Shown here one piece after another: positions 50,492 to 61,689 of a stretch of 64,000 nt of DNA. How positions within the stretch are numbered: the first letter of the stretch is position 1; the number at the start of each line of letters is the position of its first letter. The position numbers and the translations under genes were made by a program. The notes under the pieces were generated by a model that saw nothing but the letters and a program-made list of their open reading frames with translations, was not told the DNA's origin and ran no database searches. The stretch lies in assembly GCA_028753945.1 (NCBI GenBank), contig JAPNXP010000013.1, forward strand, positions 2,108,001 to 2,172,000. The letters run 5' to 3'. The DNA comes from Hexactinellida sp. DTS-2022 (Eukaryota > Porifera > Hexactinellida).

Positions 50492-52841
50492 GAATACAGG
50501 GGGATTCGGCCTAGAACAAATTTGGCCTATGAGTGAATTCGGCCTGAAAATTGGTGAATTCGGCCTACGAGTGAATTCGGCCTGAAAATGGGTGAATTCA
50601 GCCTATATCCAAATGAAAGAGGTGTCAGATAACATATGTCAGATGACAACTTAAAAGCTGAAAAGGTTGTGAATCCAAACAAATATCATAAGTGTTAATT
50701 AACAATATCGTCTATTCTTCTGAATACATACAATAGGGCCTTCAAAGTGTCCCTCAAGGAGCTATAAAAGGCCCACCTAATTTCAACTTATTCAGTCTTA
50801 AGTCTAACTATTGCAGCAACAACAACATCTACCATGTCCAGTAATAAGCGTAAATTCCTAATGAGACATATTTTCCCTGTGCTTACTGTAGTGAAGAAGT
50901 CCGTGGCAGTCAACATGCTATCCAGTGTGATCGTCCAGGTTGTGATCGGTGGCAGCACCGTAGCTGTGGAACTCAATTCTCCGCAGCAGACTATTATCGT
51001 ATGAAGAGAGGGGAATTAGATGTGACCTGGTATTGTTACAGGTGTCTTACTTTAGCTGACCCAAACCAAGAGGCTGGAATCACCCAAGTGTCTGAAGACT
51101 TTGGTGCACAGCGAGCAGAGGATCCAGAATCAGAATCATATCCTTTGAATTTAGAAGAAGGCCCAAATGCAGATACTATAGTTGCTGAGCTAACACTCCG
51201 CGATTTCCACATTGAGTCCTCATTTTCTGAACCAGCTGCTGTCCCTCTACCGGTGGAGCCACCAGTAGTCCCAGTCCTTCCTGATGTAGCCCACCTCATA
51301 AATCGGTCAGATGAGGTGGAGTATGAGATCATTGGCGGTTGTAGTGAGCCTGGGGAAACACTCCTGTGTGACTCATATGGATACTCCTACGCAGAGAAGA
51401 AGGGCACATACCGGGCGCCAGGAATAATCATGTGGCGGTGTAACAAAAGATGTGGTGCAACAGTGGTGCAGGAGAGTGAAATCTTCTCTAAGGGCCGTGA
51501 ACATGACCACGCAGGACAGCCAGGAATTGCAGATAAAATTAAAGTTAGGAAGAAGACGTTCCGTTTAGTGAAGGCAAACTACTTCAAGTCAGCACAGTCA
51601 ACTGTGGAGGAAGTTATGGCTGAAGAGCTGACTCCAGAAATGCCATCTGGGAGCCGAAGCAACCCTGTGACCTTATCCCGGGCAGCAAACAGACACAGAC
51701 ATGCGAACCGCCCTGCAGACCCCACTGACCTGAGGTTTGATTTGGTAGCAGACCACGTTCCGGAAGACTTTCTGCAGAGTGATGTGAAAAGAGATGATCA
51801 GCGCAATCTTATCTTCGCAACACCTGACCAGTTGCAAATCCTTGCGGAAACTAAAGTCCTTTTCCTTAATGGCACATTCAAGGTGGTAAAGGCACCCTTC
51901 AAACAGCTCTTCTCATTTCACACATTTCTTGGGGATGCAGACTGCAAAAACATTAAACAGGTTCCACTGATATTTGTACTGATGTCTTCAAAGAAGAAGA
52001 AGGACTATATGGCTGTATTCCAGAAAGTCAAAGATCTCGCTCCTAGTCTCGAATTGACGCACCTTATTCTCGACTTCGAGTCATCCATCTGGAGGGCAGC
52101 GAGGATCATCTTCCCGATGCGCACATCCGAGGCTGTAGCTTTCACTGGAGCCAGGCCCTCTGGAGGAAGGTACAGGAGCTAGGACTAGTTGTGGCGTATA
52201 ACTCTGTTTCAGCAGTACACGACTACATACGGATGCTGTTCGCCTTTCCCTACCTGCCAGTCGGCCACATCATTCGTTCGTTCGACCAGATTGCTTCCGT
52301 GACCAATGACCAGCTTCGTCCTCTGGTGGATTATGTTCGCTCCACGTGGATCCAGGGACAGTGGTCTCCAGAAGACTGGTGTGTCTACAAGAGATACATC
52401 CGAACGAACAATAATGTAGAGGGCTGGCACAACCGGCTCAACATGAAGGCCCAACGAGGGAACCTCCAGCTCTACCTCCTGATTCAGCTGCTCCACAGTG
52501 AAGCTAAGCTGGTGCCTCTCCAGAAGCAGCTGATCACTGAAGACAAGCTTCGCAGACAGCAGAGGAAGGGTACAATAAAGATACAGGGAGCCCTCAGCAG
52601 CCTCTGGAAACAGTATGAGAAGGGAGAAATCAAGACCAGTATGCTGCTGACGAAGCTGTCTGGGATCTGTGCTCCAAAGACACAGTCGCTAAGCGATTAA
52701 TAGAATACTACTATAATTTTTATGACAATTAAAATAACTGGAAATCTGTTTGAAAATACCGTAGGCCAAATTCACTCACAGGCCGAGTTAGCCTAAATAC
52801 TGTAGGCCGAATTCACTGGTGGCCCGAATCGCCCGGTTACC
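50492..52841 (+). mobile_element. MULE-B, nested inside the MULE-A transposase gene
   Basis: TTTGAATC is repeated at 50484-50491 and 52842-52849 (8 of 9 if one more base is counted). The ends have GGGGGATTCGGCCT and GGGCGATTCGGGCC respectively, with several AGTGAATTCGGCCT units just inside both ends (50535-50600, 52760-52820). Base composition of the coding part is clearly richer in GC than the surroundings, so it is probably the younger element and possibly acquired from elsewhere. Confidence 0.92.
50834..52700 (+). pseudogene. MULE-B transposase: PHD-like finger, FLYWCH and MULE catalytic domain; nearly intact
   Basis: From about 50872 the frame reads CAYCSEEVRGSQHAIQCDRP, CDRWQHRSCGTQF and YCYRC, a C4HC3 (PHD-like) finger. 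A FLYWCH finger follows (GYSYAEKKGTYRAPGIIMWR ... EHDHAG, 51375-51515). The catalytic domain has VLFLNGTFKVVKAPFKQLFS (51865-51920), where the first Asp is replaced by Asn, LILDFESSIWRAARIIF (52060-52110) with the second Asp, and, in the next frame, YKRYIRTNNNVEGWHNRLN (52385-52440) with the Glu. A single missing base near 52120 in a CCC run shifts the frame; otherwise it is open from 51001 to 52700. The start is unclear: ATG 50834 is out of frame with the finger and a stop lies before it, so an upstream exon or a frameshift is needed. The D-to-N change alone should kill catalysis. Confidence 0.85.
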
Positions 52842-52849
52842 TTTGAATC

Positions 52850-53410
52850 ACGCAGCAGCGTAAGCATTTGTCTAGTGCCAAATATCAGAAGTCTTTCAAC
52901 ATCACCAATCCCCGAATCAAATAGTAAGAATTGCTGTCCTTTTAAAGTAATCTTGAATTTTTCAGGAATTGAGATTTCTTCTGGCAATGGGGATATTGTG
53001 AAATTTTCTGTACATTTTGGCGACGGATTGTGCGCTTAATAGAGTCAAATTTAGATAATTTAGATATAGTTGAGTCAGTCATTGTCTCCAATCCAGTAGC
53101 CAATATTGATCTAGTGCTATCATTAGAGTTCATAGCTCGATGTTTCATTGTGTTCAAGCCTCTTTCCACTCTTGAACAATCTGGCGCATGTGTATGCGAT
53201 GAGTGAATATCAGTCATGTCAGTGGGTTTAATGACATTCCTACCTTGTGTTATGAGACGGGATTTGCATGTTCCACGCTTTTCGCAAACCCAATGTGAGC
53301 CTCCTGAAGTAGATCTACTTAGCGTATACATAAAACCGTCTGCTGCTTTATCTTTATTTTTGCTTGTCTGAGTATTTCAACAGTTAATGGAGTAGAAGCT
53401 GTAGCCATTT
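52850..53410 (-). pseudogene. MULE-A transposase, N-terminal part with FLYWCH finger
   Basis: The minus strand encodes a FLYWCH-type finger, LSRSTSGGSHWVCEKRGTCK ... HSSHTHAPD, with the W-x-C, C and H-x-H ligands, then a linker (SILATGLETMTDSTISKLSK) and, after one frameshift, PEKFKITLKGQQFLLFDSGI and RQMLTLLRDS, where it is cut by MULE-B. FLYWCH domains bind DNA and are common in animal MULEs. The start is probably the ATG near 53409 (MATASTPLTVEILRQ-like reading), with a small frame change. Confidence 0.72.
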
Positions 53411-53719
53411 GATTTCAATTGATATTTTGTATTTTATGAAGGTATAGTACGTATTTATATTCCATGACAGAACCCATATATTATTTTTCGAAACATGCAA
53501 CAAATAGACCAAATCGGTGTTAAATCATAAGTATTAGTGTGAATTATCAATTGTATAGTTGTGAAGTATAATCTATAGATTTAAAGAAAAGTATCCATTT
53601 CAAACAACCTAGCGACGAAGTGTCCGTGCGACTAAATGTCCCTGCGACGAAATGCCCGTGCGACGAAATGTCTTTGACGAAATGTCCATGCGACGAAATG
53701 TCCGTGAATGTATTATAAG

Positions 53720-54009
53720 TTATAACACATTACTTTAATAGGAAATTCATATTTTGTTGAATTGCACTGTCTTTGATAAATTGATGCCTTATAGATTATT
53801 CATGAAGCTCAATAACCGATTGCAAGAAAAGGAATTTTCACCAATGCCCCCTCAAAAAAGAAAATCTAGGCGCTCATGTGAATTTTTGACCAAAATGTTC
53901 TCCAATCCTTACATAGTGCTTATATTTGATAGACTAATTATATATATAAAAATTAAAATGATAGTTATAAAGATATGTGGTATATTCGTCTAAATAATGA
54001 CCATAAAAT
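53720..54009. other. No recognisable feature
   Basis: AT-rich sequence between MULE-A and P-like copy C. The 79-codon ORF at 53754-53993 has no recognisable motif and resembles neighbouring AT-rich noise. Confidence 0.35.
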
Positions 54010-56195
54010 CTCCCCAAACAATTTCCACCTATTTCTTCCCATGTCTCCGTAACAATGCCTGGACATGCGGTCTTCGTCGCGAGGATATCGGTGACCTGAA
54101 GGTGGTCTATGTATGTATCAACCATTTTCAGAAAGAAGACATAGACTACACACTTTAAAAGTCCCAAAAGGAGATAGTACTTTTACTAAAGTACCGCGGG
54201 CGAAGCCAAAGCTGAAGGAATGCGCTGTACCAAAGTTTACTGCCTGACTGCCCGGCGTCTTACTCATCCAAACCTAACAAACGGAATCGCTTGTCATACG
54301 ATGCAAAGGAGGAAGACTTGATGTACCAAACACTACTACTCAGCTAGAGATTCGAGAGTCAGGAGAAAGAGAAGTTTGTGGTCAACTCTCTACAGGACTT
54401 GAAAGATAAGTTAACCTTGATTTCTTTACCTATTATATAGTTGGTTGGTGTGTTTCCGTAATGAGAGTAACTTAACGTTTGTTCTCGCTAAAATGGCTGA
54501 AAAAATCTCTCAGTAGATTTGTACCTTGAAATCAATCCTTATTTATCCACCTCAGCCTATTTTAATGGACAGAGTATGTCCATTCCCAATGCTGCAATTA
54601 GTGACATCGAGAAATTGAATCGGTTTTGTAGGAACTTGCTTTAAAATACAACTCTAGTTCTTATTGTGATTATCCCCTTAATTAAGTTCGGAAATGCATC
54701 CTTTTAAGATGTAGGTCAATTATATAATTTAGAAAGAACAAGTTTAGCCAAGTTAGCTCCTCATTTGACTATGAAGTCATGTTTTCCGTCTAGCATAGAG
54801 CGTCAAACTGTCAAACTGGTTTTGAAAGTCGTTAACGAATTAACAATATCTGCGCTAAGTATCCAGAACGAATTGCGTTATCCAGAATATAGAAATAATA
54901 CTCCTGAGTTTGTTGATACCCTTCTTATGTTTGTAAATTATTCAACGTTAACACACCATTTAAACTTTAAAGGAATACGTTTGAATGACGAGCGATTTCT
55001 ATTTTTGACTCGTGTAGTTTTTTGGTTAGATGCTTGGCAAACTTTACCAGAAAAAATTGGCAAACTGAGTAAATAAACATACACCAGTTATAGACATGCT
55101 TGTATTGCCTTACTACAAATTACCAACCATTTGACTCAATCTTGTGGCTTTGCATATGTCTTGTCCTCCTTTCTACAGACGGATTCCTTGGAACACCATT
55201 TCGGTCTATACCGTATGATGTTGGGTTCTAATTATCACATCTATCTTCAAATCCTTGATACTGATCTATCAACAATCCCTGATTGTGGTTCACAGTTGCT
55301 TCAATCGTTAGCCTTTATTGCAGGCTATACTGTCCATCAGTACAAGAAACAAACAAAACCGTGTCATGTCTGTCTACATATGCTAACAGTTGATAAAGAA
55401 TTTCTACTTGATTTACACCTGGACTCTTAGTATAAACTTCTGCAGCTAACGGACTTTGGCAGACTTAAATATCCATCTGATGCAGTTTTGACTCCAAACT
55501 TGTTTTATGAAGCCTTTAGTTCCATCGAAAACAATATAGAGCTGTTGGCGAAGCTTGTAGTGGACCTTCTAGAAAAATAGTAGTTGAACTTTCGTTGATG
55601 TATTTGGAAAATAGTGATAATCGTGATCCAAGTATTTGGAAGTCTACTTGTATTAGCTGTGGTGTGTTTAGTTGGATGGAACATATTATCGAAGCTAGTC
55701 TTTACCGCAGGGATTTGCTTTTTTGCAAACAATGTTAAGAATTATAACTCGCTGGTTTTTTCAAAAAGTATAGAAAAGCGTAAATTAAAGAAATTCTCTT
55801 AATTATGTGTTTACTTATTTGTATTTACCTTGATTTGTATTACTCTGTTATTCTTATTTCTATTATGTAGTTAAGTGTGTCGTGTGTCACTGCTAGAGCC
55901 AGAGAGAGAAAGAGGAGAGAGGAAAGAAAGCAAATAATTGTGTAGTATTTACTGTATATTAATATTAGAAATTGTACTGTTTGTGTTTATTATTACTATT
56001 AAATTATGAAAATCCACACCCTTCTCATTACAGCAAATACTAACACGGGCTAGCAGTGCTGAGTTATGTTATGACTTAGAGACGTATAAAGAACTTAGTA
56101 GTTCAATATACTGAACATTAAAAAATTAACATTTCCCATTTTCTTGTGTATCCCTGGTACATCTACTGTCAGGCCATATATAGAGTAGGCTATGG
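54010..56195 (+). pseudogene. P-like element copy C (lineage 1), with right terminus
   Basis: 54060-54160 reads GLRREDIGDLKVVYVCINHF QKEDI, the tail of a THAP domain. 54290-54425 (YDAKEEDLMYQTLLL, NSLQDLKDKL) is the linker. 54765-55070 has KLVLKVVNELTISALSIQNE and DAWQTLPEKIGKLSK. 55180-55240 has DSLEHHFGLYRMMLGSNYHI. 55310-55430 has FIAGYTVHQYKKQTKPCHVC. The coding ends KRKLKKFS at 55800. The right terminus, inverse of CATAGCCTACTCTATATATGGCCTGACAG, is at 56160-56195. Stops and shifts abound. The catalytic centre between the linker and 54765 is deleted. The left terminus was not found. Confidence 0.78.
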
Positions 56196-57059
56196 TTAGT
56201 CCTAAATCCATTTCTCATCACCACTTAATAAATTTTCTTAGACAACATTGATTTAAATTTACCTAAAGTACGAAACGTATCAGTTAATATAATTATGCGG
56301 TTATATTTTATACAACTAGTCTTATTCTGTAGTGTAATCAAATTTTTATAAAGGATTTATTCTATTGAGTAGGATGAGCGGTTAACCGGTTAACCGGGCC
56401 GTGGCGATAAATCGAATTGTAACCGTAGCCTCAGATCGGTTAACCAACCCCACCCTTGCAAGACATATAATCTTGAAACAAAATAAGTTATATGTGGAAA
56501 AAAACTGTGAACGCGTTAGCATTTTTAACTTCATGACCTTTCAACTCATTGGGTGGTCCTTTCACATCTCTATTTTGAATCTCAGAAATCCGATGACCAA
56601 TAAATAAAAATTTGAGTGCAAAATGCTCGCAATACCCGGTTTCCTATCCCTCCATAATACATTTTATGACCCTAACTCGCATAAAATTTCCAAATGACCA
56701 TATATGGGCATAAAATGTGACCATTTTTGATGATTTAGCATATTTTCTTCTCGATAATTATAAACTCTAGAGCTTAGCACTAAATTTCCAATCACATCCA
56801 TGTAATATTACAAACCCATTAGATTACCAATTGAAACCATTTTCGAAAAGATTGCTATCCTATATATTCACCGGAATACGCTCATAATAGTGTGGAAAGT
56901 AAATTAAAAATACATAATATTAAATATACATTTGGTTCAGCTTTTCTCAAATTTGGTCCAAATTGTTTGAAACCAAGTCTAAACTAATGAGGACATATGT
57001 AATTCGGGATGATTTTTCAGACTAACCTTTCTCATATAGACTATAAACTATTGATTTTA
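56196..57059. other. No recognisable gene
   Basis: 56370-56450 has GGTTAACCGGTTAACCGG and a later CGGTTAACC, suggesting the end of a small hAT-like element. 56640-56950 resembles 2220-2660 in wording (CCATATATGGGCAT). No frame of note. Confidence 0.4.
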
Positions 57060-57195
57060 ATCTAGTTATAACGAACTCCGGTTAAAACGAATTCTGCTTA
57101 TAACGAACTCCGGTTGTAACGAAATCAGCTTTGGTATGAACTCTTTTAAGATCGAACTCGCTTATAACAACTCCGCTTATAACGGAAGTTGACTG
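57060..57195. mobile_element. Right half of a CAGTCAACTTCCGTTATAA Tigger-type MITE
   Basis: Ends GCTTATAACGGAAGTTGACTG then TA; the body repeats TTATAACGAACTCCG, as in 22739-23104. The left end is lacking. Confidence 0.75.
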
Positions 57196-57314
57196 TACTA
57201 AAGTATAGCATACTGAATGCTGTGAAGATAGTATAGCGCTATCTGACTCAATGCTGGAGTAGCTCTCGTCTGTGTCAGTATTTGGAGACTCTAAACAGAC
57301 ATACAATATTAATA

Positions 57315-57508
57315 CAGTCAGGTTCTTTTATTATGAAGATTCAAGGGACCAAAAATTGTGTTTATAATAGAGAGACTTCATAATAAGCGAACGCCACTTA
57401 ATACAAACCCTATGTAAGTTGTTAAATTGGGACCGTAGAATTTGTTCATAATAAAAAATCTTCATATTAAGCAGACGAAATCTTGTTCATAATAAACAGA
57501 CCTGACTG
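57315..57508. mobile_element. Tigger/pogo-type MITE, 194 bp, TA target
   Basis: CAGTCAGGTTCTTTTATTAT and the inverted end AACAGACCTGACTG, flanked by TA on both sides. The body repeats TTCATAATAA. Confidence 0.87.
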
Positions 57509-57708
57509 TATTTAATTTATTTACGAATTATATCTCGCATTCTTTGTAGTATACAAACATAATATACTGTAGTCTGTATTATTTCTCAAGTTGTTGTATT
57601 TTCAATCCTTCATCACTACATTAATTCCATTTTAAGATAATATATAGATGAGGTAAAAATGTTTGTAGATAGCAAAGGAAGATTGTATTTATACGTATAA
57701 CTTATCGT

Positions 57709-58010
57709 GGATCTATCACTAATAGTGGTGTATCACTCTGAGTTTAGTTTTGAGAAGTTTGAGAAAACTTCGCAAAAAGTATGTAATTACTCAGTTTATA
57801 CTAAGTTTAAGTTTAAGTTTAAGCAAAACTAAGTCAATACTTAGTTTAGACTAAGTTTAAGTTTAAGTTTAAGCAAAAACTAATTTTTTGGATAAGTTTT
57901 GAGAAGTTAAATAAACTTAGCATAAACTAAGTCAAGACTTAGTTTAAACTTAGTTTAAACTAAGTTTAAGTTTAAGTCTAAGTTTAAGAAATGTTAGTGA
58001 ATAAGGCCCC
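57709..58010. mobile_element. Harbinger-like MITE made of AAGTTTAAG units
   Basis: The right end, inverted, reads GGGGCCTTATTCACTAACAT, close to GGGCCCGTATTCACTAA of the Harbinger at 60386. The body is tandem/inverted TTTAAGTTTAAGT and ACTTAGTTTAAAC. The left end near 57709 (GATCTATCACTAATAG) is only roughly inverse. Confidence 0.55.
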
Positions 58011-59728
58011 AGGTTACGAGGATGCCTATATGCAGTGGGTGCAGCTTCGCATGGGCTTGGATAAGAGTGCAACGATAGTATCCTCCAACCAGGAAGCCTT
58101 GAAACGTGTTGTGTCCAATTGGCAGGAAATTCTAACCCGAATTCTGGACTGCATTCGCTTCCTCTCTATACAAAATCTTGCATTCCGAGGTGACCGAGAA
58201 GGTTCTATCATCCAACGAGAACTCAGGAAACTTCCTTGAGCTTGTGAAATTCCTTGGCAACTAAGATCCGGTTGTACGAAAACACCTCACTCGGGCCAAG
58301 CCCAACCAAACACAGTGTCGTATCTCTCCCCAGCTATGCAGAACGAGTTTATCTCCATTCTCGGTAAACATGTGTTGGATAAGATTTTGGATGATATTCG
58401 GGGGCAAAATACTACTCGATCATGTTTGATAGTACTCCAGATCTTGCTCATGACGATCAGATGCCACAAGTAATAAGATATGTAAAAATCTCTGTTGGAA
58501 AGGTTGAACTAAAGGAAACCTTCCTTTGCTTCATTAAGTTTGACGGGAAGCGCGGTGAAGAACTAACAAATTTAACCTTGGCCAAGTTATAGGAATACCA
58601 TCTGGATGTCCAGGACATGCGGGGACAGGGGTACGACAACGCAGCTACCATGGCTCGTATCCATAATGGCGTGCAGCGCAGAATTCTGGACGTCAACCCA
58701 CTTGTTACCTATACGCCTGTAACAACCACTCTCTGAACCTAGCTGGAGTCCACTCTGCTCAAGCATCAGTTAATGCATCAGTTAATCCACCACCTTCTGT
58801 GATGAAAATGCGATTCCGACGGAAAAGAGGATACGGCGCAGAAGAAGAATGGCGGGGAAAACTGCATATGATGTTGGTCTGTCAAGCAAGCGGAAGTGAT
58901 ACGAGAGCAGCCCCAGATAATGGATACATTATGTGGGGAGATGAAACGGAGAACTAGCCATATGCTGGAAGTGAACGCTAGGTTCGGTTTTCTGACCAAG
59001 ATGGAGCTTTTGATGGACTCGACCAAGGACGAGGATATCGTTTCGGCAATTGACCTACTCAGTACTACCTACTTCGACATCTCTGCTCCAGATTTGAAGA
59101 ACGAGGTACGTCGATTGCGGCGTCACATTAGAAGCTTTGAGACGCAAACAGGAGAAATGGTGAATCCCTGGAATGTGCTCGACCTGCTTCAGTGGATAGT
59201 GAAGTGGGGACACCAGACATCGTTCCAAAACTTGCTCGTGTCGCTAAGGATATTCTTAACCATGTGTGTGAGTGTAGCATCGTGCGAGAGAAGCTTCTCA
59301 AAGCTGAAGCTTATTAAAACATACCTACGTTCAAGCATGGGACAGCAGCGGTTGTCCAGTCTTGCGCTTTTGTCAATTGAGAGAGACCTTACCAAGCGAC
59401 TTTCGCGAGTCGCAAAGCAAGAAGGATCAGTCTGTGATGATGAAGGAGCTACTAGCGATCCAAACTAGTTTAATCGTATATCTTACATAACATTTTGTTT
59501 TTGATGTGCTCGAAAATAGAATTTTATACTGCAAATGAATTAGATAACACGGGTTGCAATATATTAGCTGAGTATTTCATTTAAAAAATACACTGTATCC
59601 TGGATAAGTATATAAGCAAATAATTATGCTTTGTTTGTTTATAAACTAATTAGTGTTTTTCGTCTGTTGGGGGGGGGCTGCGTTTTTGATGCTTGCAGCC
59701 AGCGGCACTTTACCACGTTACGTCACTG
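58010..59728 (+). pseudogene. hAT transposase pseudogene (zf-MYM1/DUF4371 type) with right terminus
   Basis: Reading frames in order: YEDAYMQWVQLRMGLDKSAT, IQNLAFRGDREGS (58165, the conserved LAFRG), HDDQMPQVIRYVKI and VELKETFLCFIKFDG, DVQDMRGQGYDNAATMARIH (58608-58670, the GQ-YD-A motif containing a catalytic Asp), then SFETQTGEMVNPWNVL and VSVASCERSFSKLKLIKTYL with LSSLALLSIERDL (59270-59390), the C-terminal dimerisation region. Stops at 58238 and 58591 and several shifts kill it; the D-rich middle after 58740 is shortened. The right end TTACGTCACTG is at 59728 and is preceded by a 9-G tract at 59669. A left end was not found. Confidence 0.8.
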
Positions 59729-59951
59729 GTTACGGGTGGATTTAATATCTACGAGGTTCAATTAATTCATTGATTACCTCGTAGATATTATTTTATTAAC
59801 CAATAATTCAACGAACAATATAATCTACACAACATCAAATAATTCCACAATAAATGGTGGATTACTTAAGCACCAAAGTTTAAATTTGGTGGCTTATGAA
59901 AGAATTTTGGTGGCTTTCGCCACCAAACCACCTGATTTATCGAGCACTGGG
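59729..59951 (-). mobile_element. Left half of a split hAT element (end CAGTGCTCGATAAATC)
   Basis: Minus-strand CAGTGCTCGATAAATCAGG, then GGTGGTTTGGTGGCGAAAGC, begins right after CTAAGTCC of the gypsy relic. Its partner end is at 62887. An inverse pair TAATATCTACGAGGT/ACCTCGTAGATATTA lies at 59740-59788. Confidence 0.7.
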
Positions 59952-60385
59952 ACTTAGTCTGTTATGGGACACCTCCCTTCGCTTGAGATCCAGTATCCTA
60001 GGAACTCTAGAGAGGAGAAACCAAGTTGACATTAGTTTGGGCGCAGCTGCAGTTCTGCCGTATTTAGGCATTCCATTGTGGTTCGCAGGTCAAATGTGGT
60101 GCGTTAGGGTTGGAGAGAACACTAAGTTATCGTCCACGTGGCTCTCGCAGTTGGATACCGTCTCCAGTGCCTTGTCCATGACTCTCTGAAAGGTCGCTTG
60201 TGCGCTGCAGAGGCCAAATGGCATAACCCAGTATCTCGTACATCCCCCGAGGAGTATGAAAGGCCGTTTTTTCTATGTCAGCCGGTCTGACGGGGATCGT
60301 CCAGTACGCTGACTCAATATCCAACTTGGAAAAGTAGCGATTTCCTTTTAAACGGTCGAAAATTGACTGACGGTTCGGTAAACTG
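59952..60385 (-). pseudogene. Ty3/gypsy reverse transcriptase fragment
   Basis: Minus-strand reading: RYFSKLDIESAYWTIPVRPA with EKTAFHTPRGMYE (the fingers/palm start), ATFQRVMDKALE (after a frameshift) and HVDDNLVF, the YxDD-type catalytic box with H for Y, ending LEFLGYWISSEG. Reverse transcriptase of an LTR retrotransposon; gag, protease and LTRs are absent. It is cut by a hAT at 59951 and by the Harbinger end at 60386. Confidence 0.85.
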
Positions 60386-60639
60386 GGCCCATATTCACTA
60401 AGAAGTTAAGTACGTACTTAGTACTTAAGTACTAAGTATGTACTTAAGTCGTATTCACTATTTACTAAGATTTAAGTGTGTACTTAGGTACAAAACTTAA
60501 GTAACCTACTAAGTTAACTTAACTTATAAGAATTTACATTTATTGACCCTTAGAAGTTGGTATTTAATTAGAACATTGTTTTATATATCTAGTAGTACTT
60601 GCTTTACTTTAGGGGAAGTTTATTATTCTTTTTTCAACA

Positions 60640-61350
60640 ATTATTACTATTTGTTGTTTTTTTCTAAAGTTTCTGTTTTTCAGCCGATAGTATTCCCTCT
60701 GCTCCTCTATTAAGGCTAATTGTGCTGATAAAACCTCCGTTTGTTTGCAGAGAACTTGCTGTGCAGGAAGTAGATCAGAGGCTGATAATGACCTCGCTGA
60801 ATATTTTTCGGCGCTCCTCTTACGTTTTCGGGTACTTATTCCGACAATAGAACTATTGTTACCAGAACTTCTGGTGCGTCGAGGATCATGGAACTTGATT
60901 CAATAACAAGTTCTTTAGGTAGGGAATTTGATGGTCCTTCGAACAAGTCTGTACTTCCCGTAATTCCACTAAAGCATATCTGTTACCCTCTCCGTTGCAG
61001 TGGTTGACAAGTCTTTGTCAGCAGAAAGGATAAGTATATCCTCGTCATTTATTTCTCCAACTGCATTTGGTCCTCCTCCTGTCTGTCTTGATTCTCGACG
61101 ACTACTATCCACATGAGACTTTGCAGCTCCCTTAAGATTATTCCATTTTTTCTTAAGGTCTTTAATATCTCTATTGTTGCCATGGATCGAGTTAACCTTT
61201 CCTACCATATCGTTCCACAGTGATTTCTTCTTCCAATTGAGGTCAGCACAGTGCCCAGTACCTCTGAGTAAATCAACAGCGGATTGAATCCCGTCATGAA
61301 TGTATACTCTTCCTCTTTGGACCAGTTACTTTTTCGAGGTTTTTCCATTT
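60640..61350 (-). pseudogene. Harbinger Myb/SANT-like DNA-binding protein
   Basis: Starts MEKPRKSNWSKEEE (61347), then after a one-base shift HCADLNWKKKSLWNDMVGKV and RDIKDLKKKWNNLKGAAKSH, the tryptophan-spaced helices of a MADF/Myb-like domain, then DEDILILSADKDL. After shifts the C-terminal part has STRKRKRSAEKYS and a leucine-rich LSAQLALIEEQREYYRLKN coiled coil (about 60690-60640). In Harbinger elements this second protein carries the nuclease to the ends. Two frameshifts and a stop disrupt it. Confidence 0.75.
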
Positions 61351-61689
61351 CTTTAGCTGAAATTCAAATATTCACTTTAATTTATACTTTGCAATAACAA
61401 CAGCCGATGCAGTTGTACTCGACTATATTTCTCAAGCACGCAAATCGCAGGAACTTTAAAGAGAATATTATTTTTAAAGTTAAAAGAATAAAGCAAGCTA
61501 ATACAATAGCATTTCATACACTAATATGCTATGCTATTACATTCCCATGTTGCATTACATCCCTAACTTAATTCAAATGCATTTAGACTCTAGAGTCACC
61601 TCGGGACAGGGTTAATTTGACCCAATTAATCTATTAACAGTGGCTATATAAAGCGGATAATACTGTATTAACAATATATAATACTAGTT

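Larger units (their letters stand above)
49360..53710 (-). mobile_element. MULE-A, complete Mutator-like element with 9-bp TSD TATTATAAG
   Basis: The 9-bp TATTATAAG is repeated exactly at 49351-49359 and 53711-53719. Ends carry arrays of a 16-bp unit GGACATTTCGTCGCAT, five or so at the left and inverse ATGCGACGAAATGTCC units at the right (53609-53705). The encoded transposase is on the minus strand and is interrupted by MULE-B (50492-52841). Without MULE-B the element would be about 2.0 kb. Confidence 0.95.
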
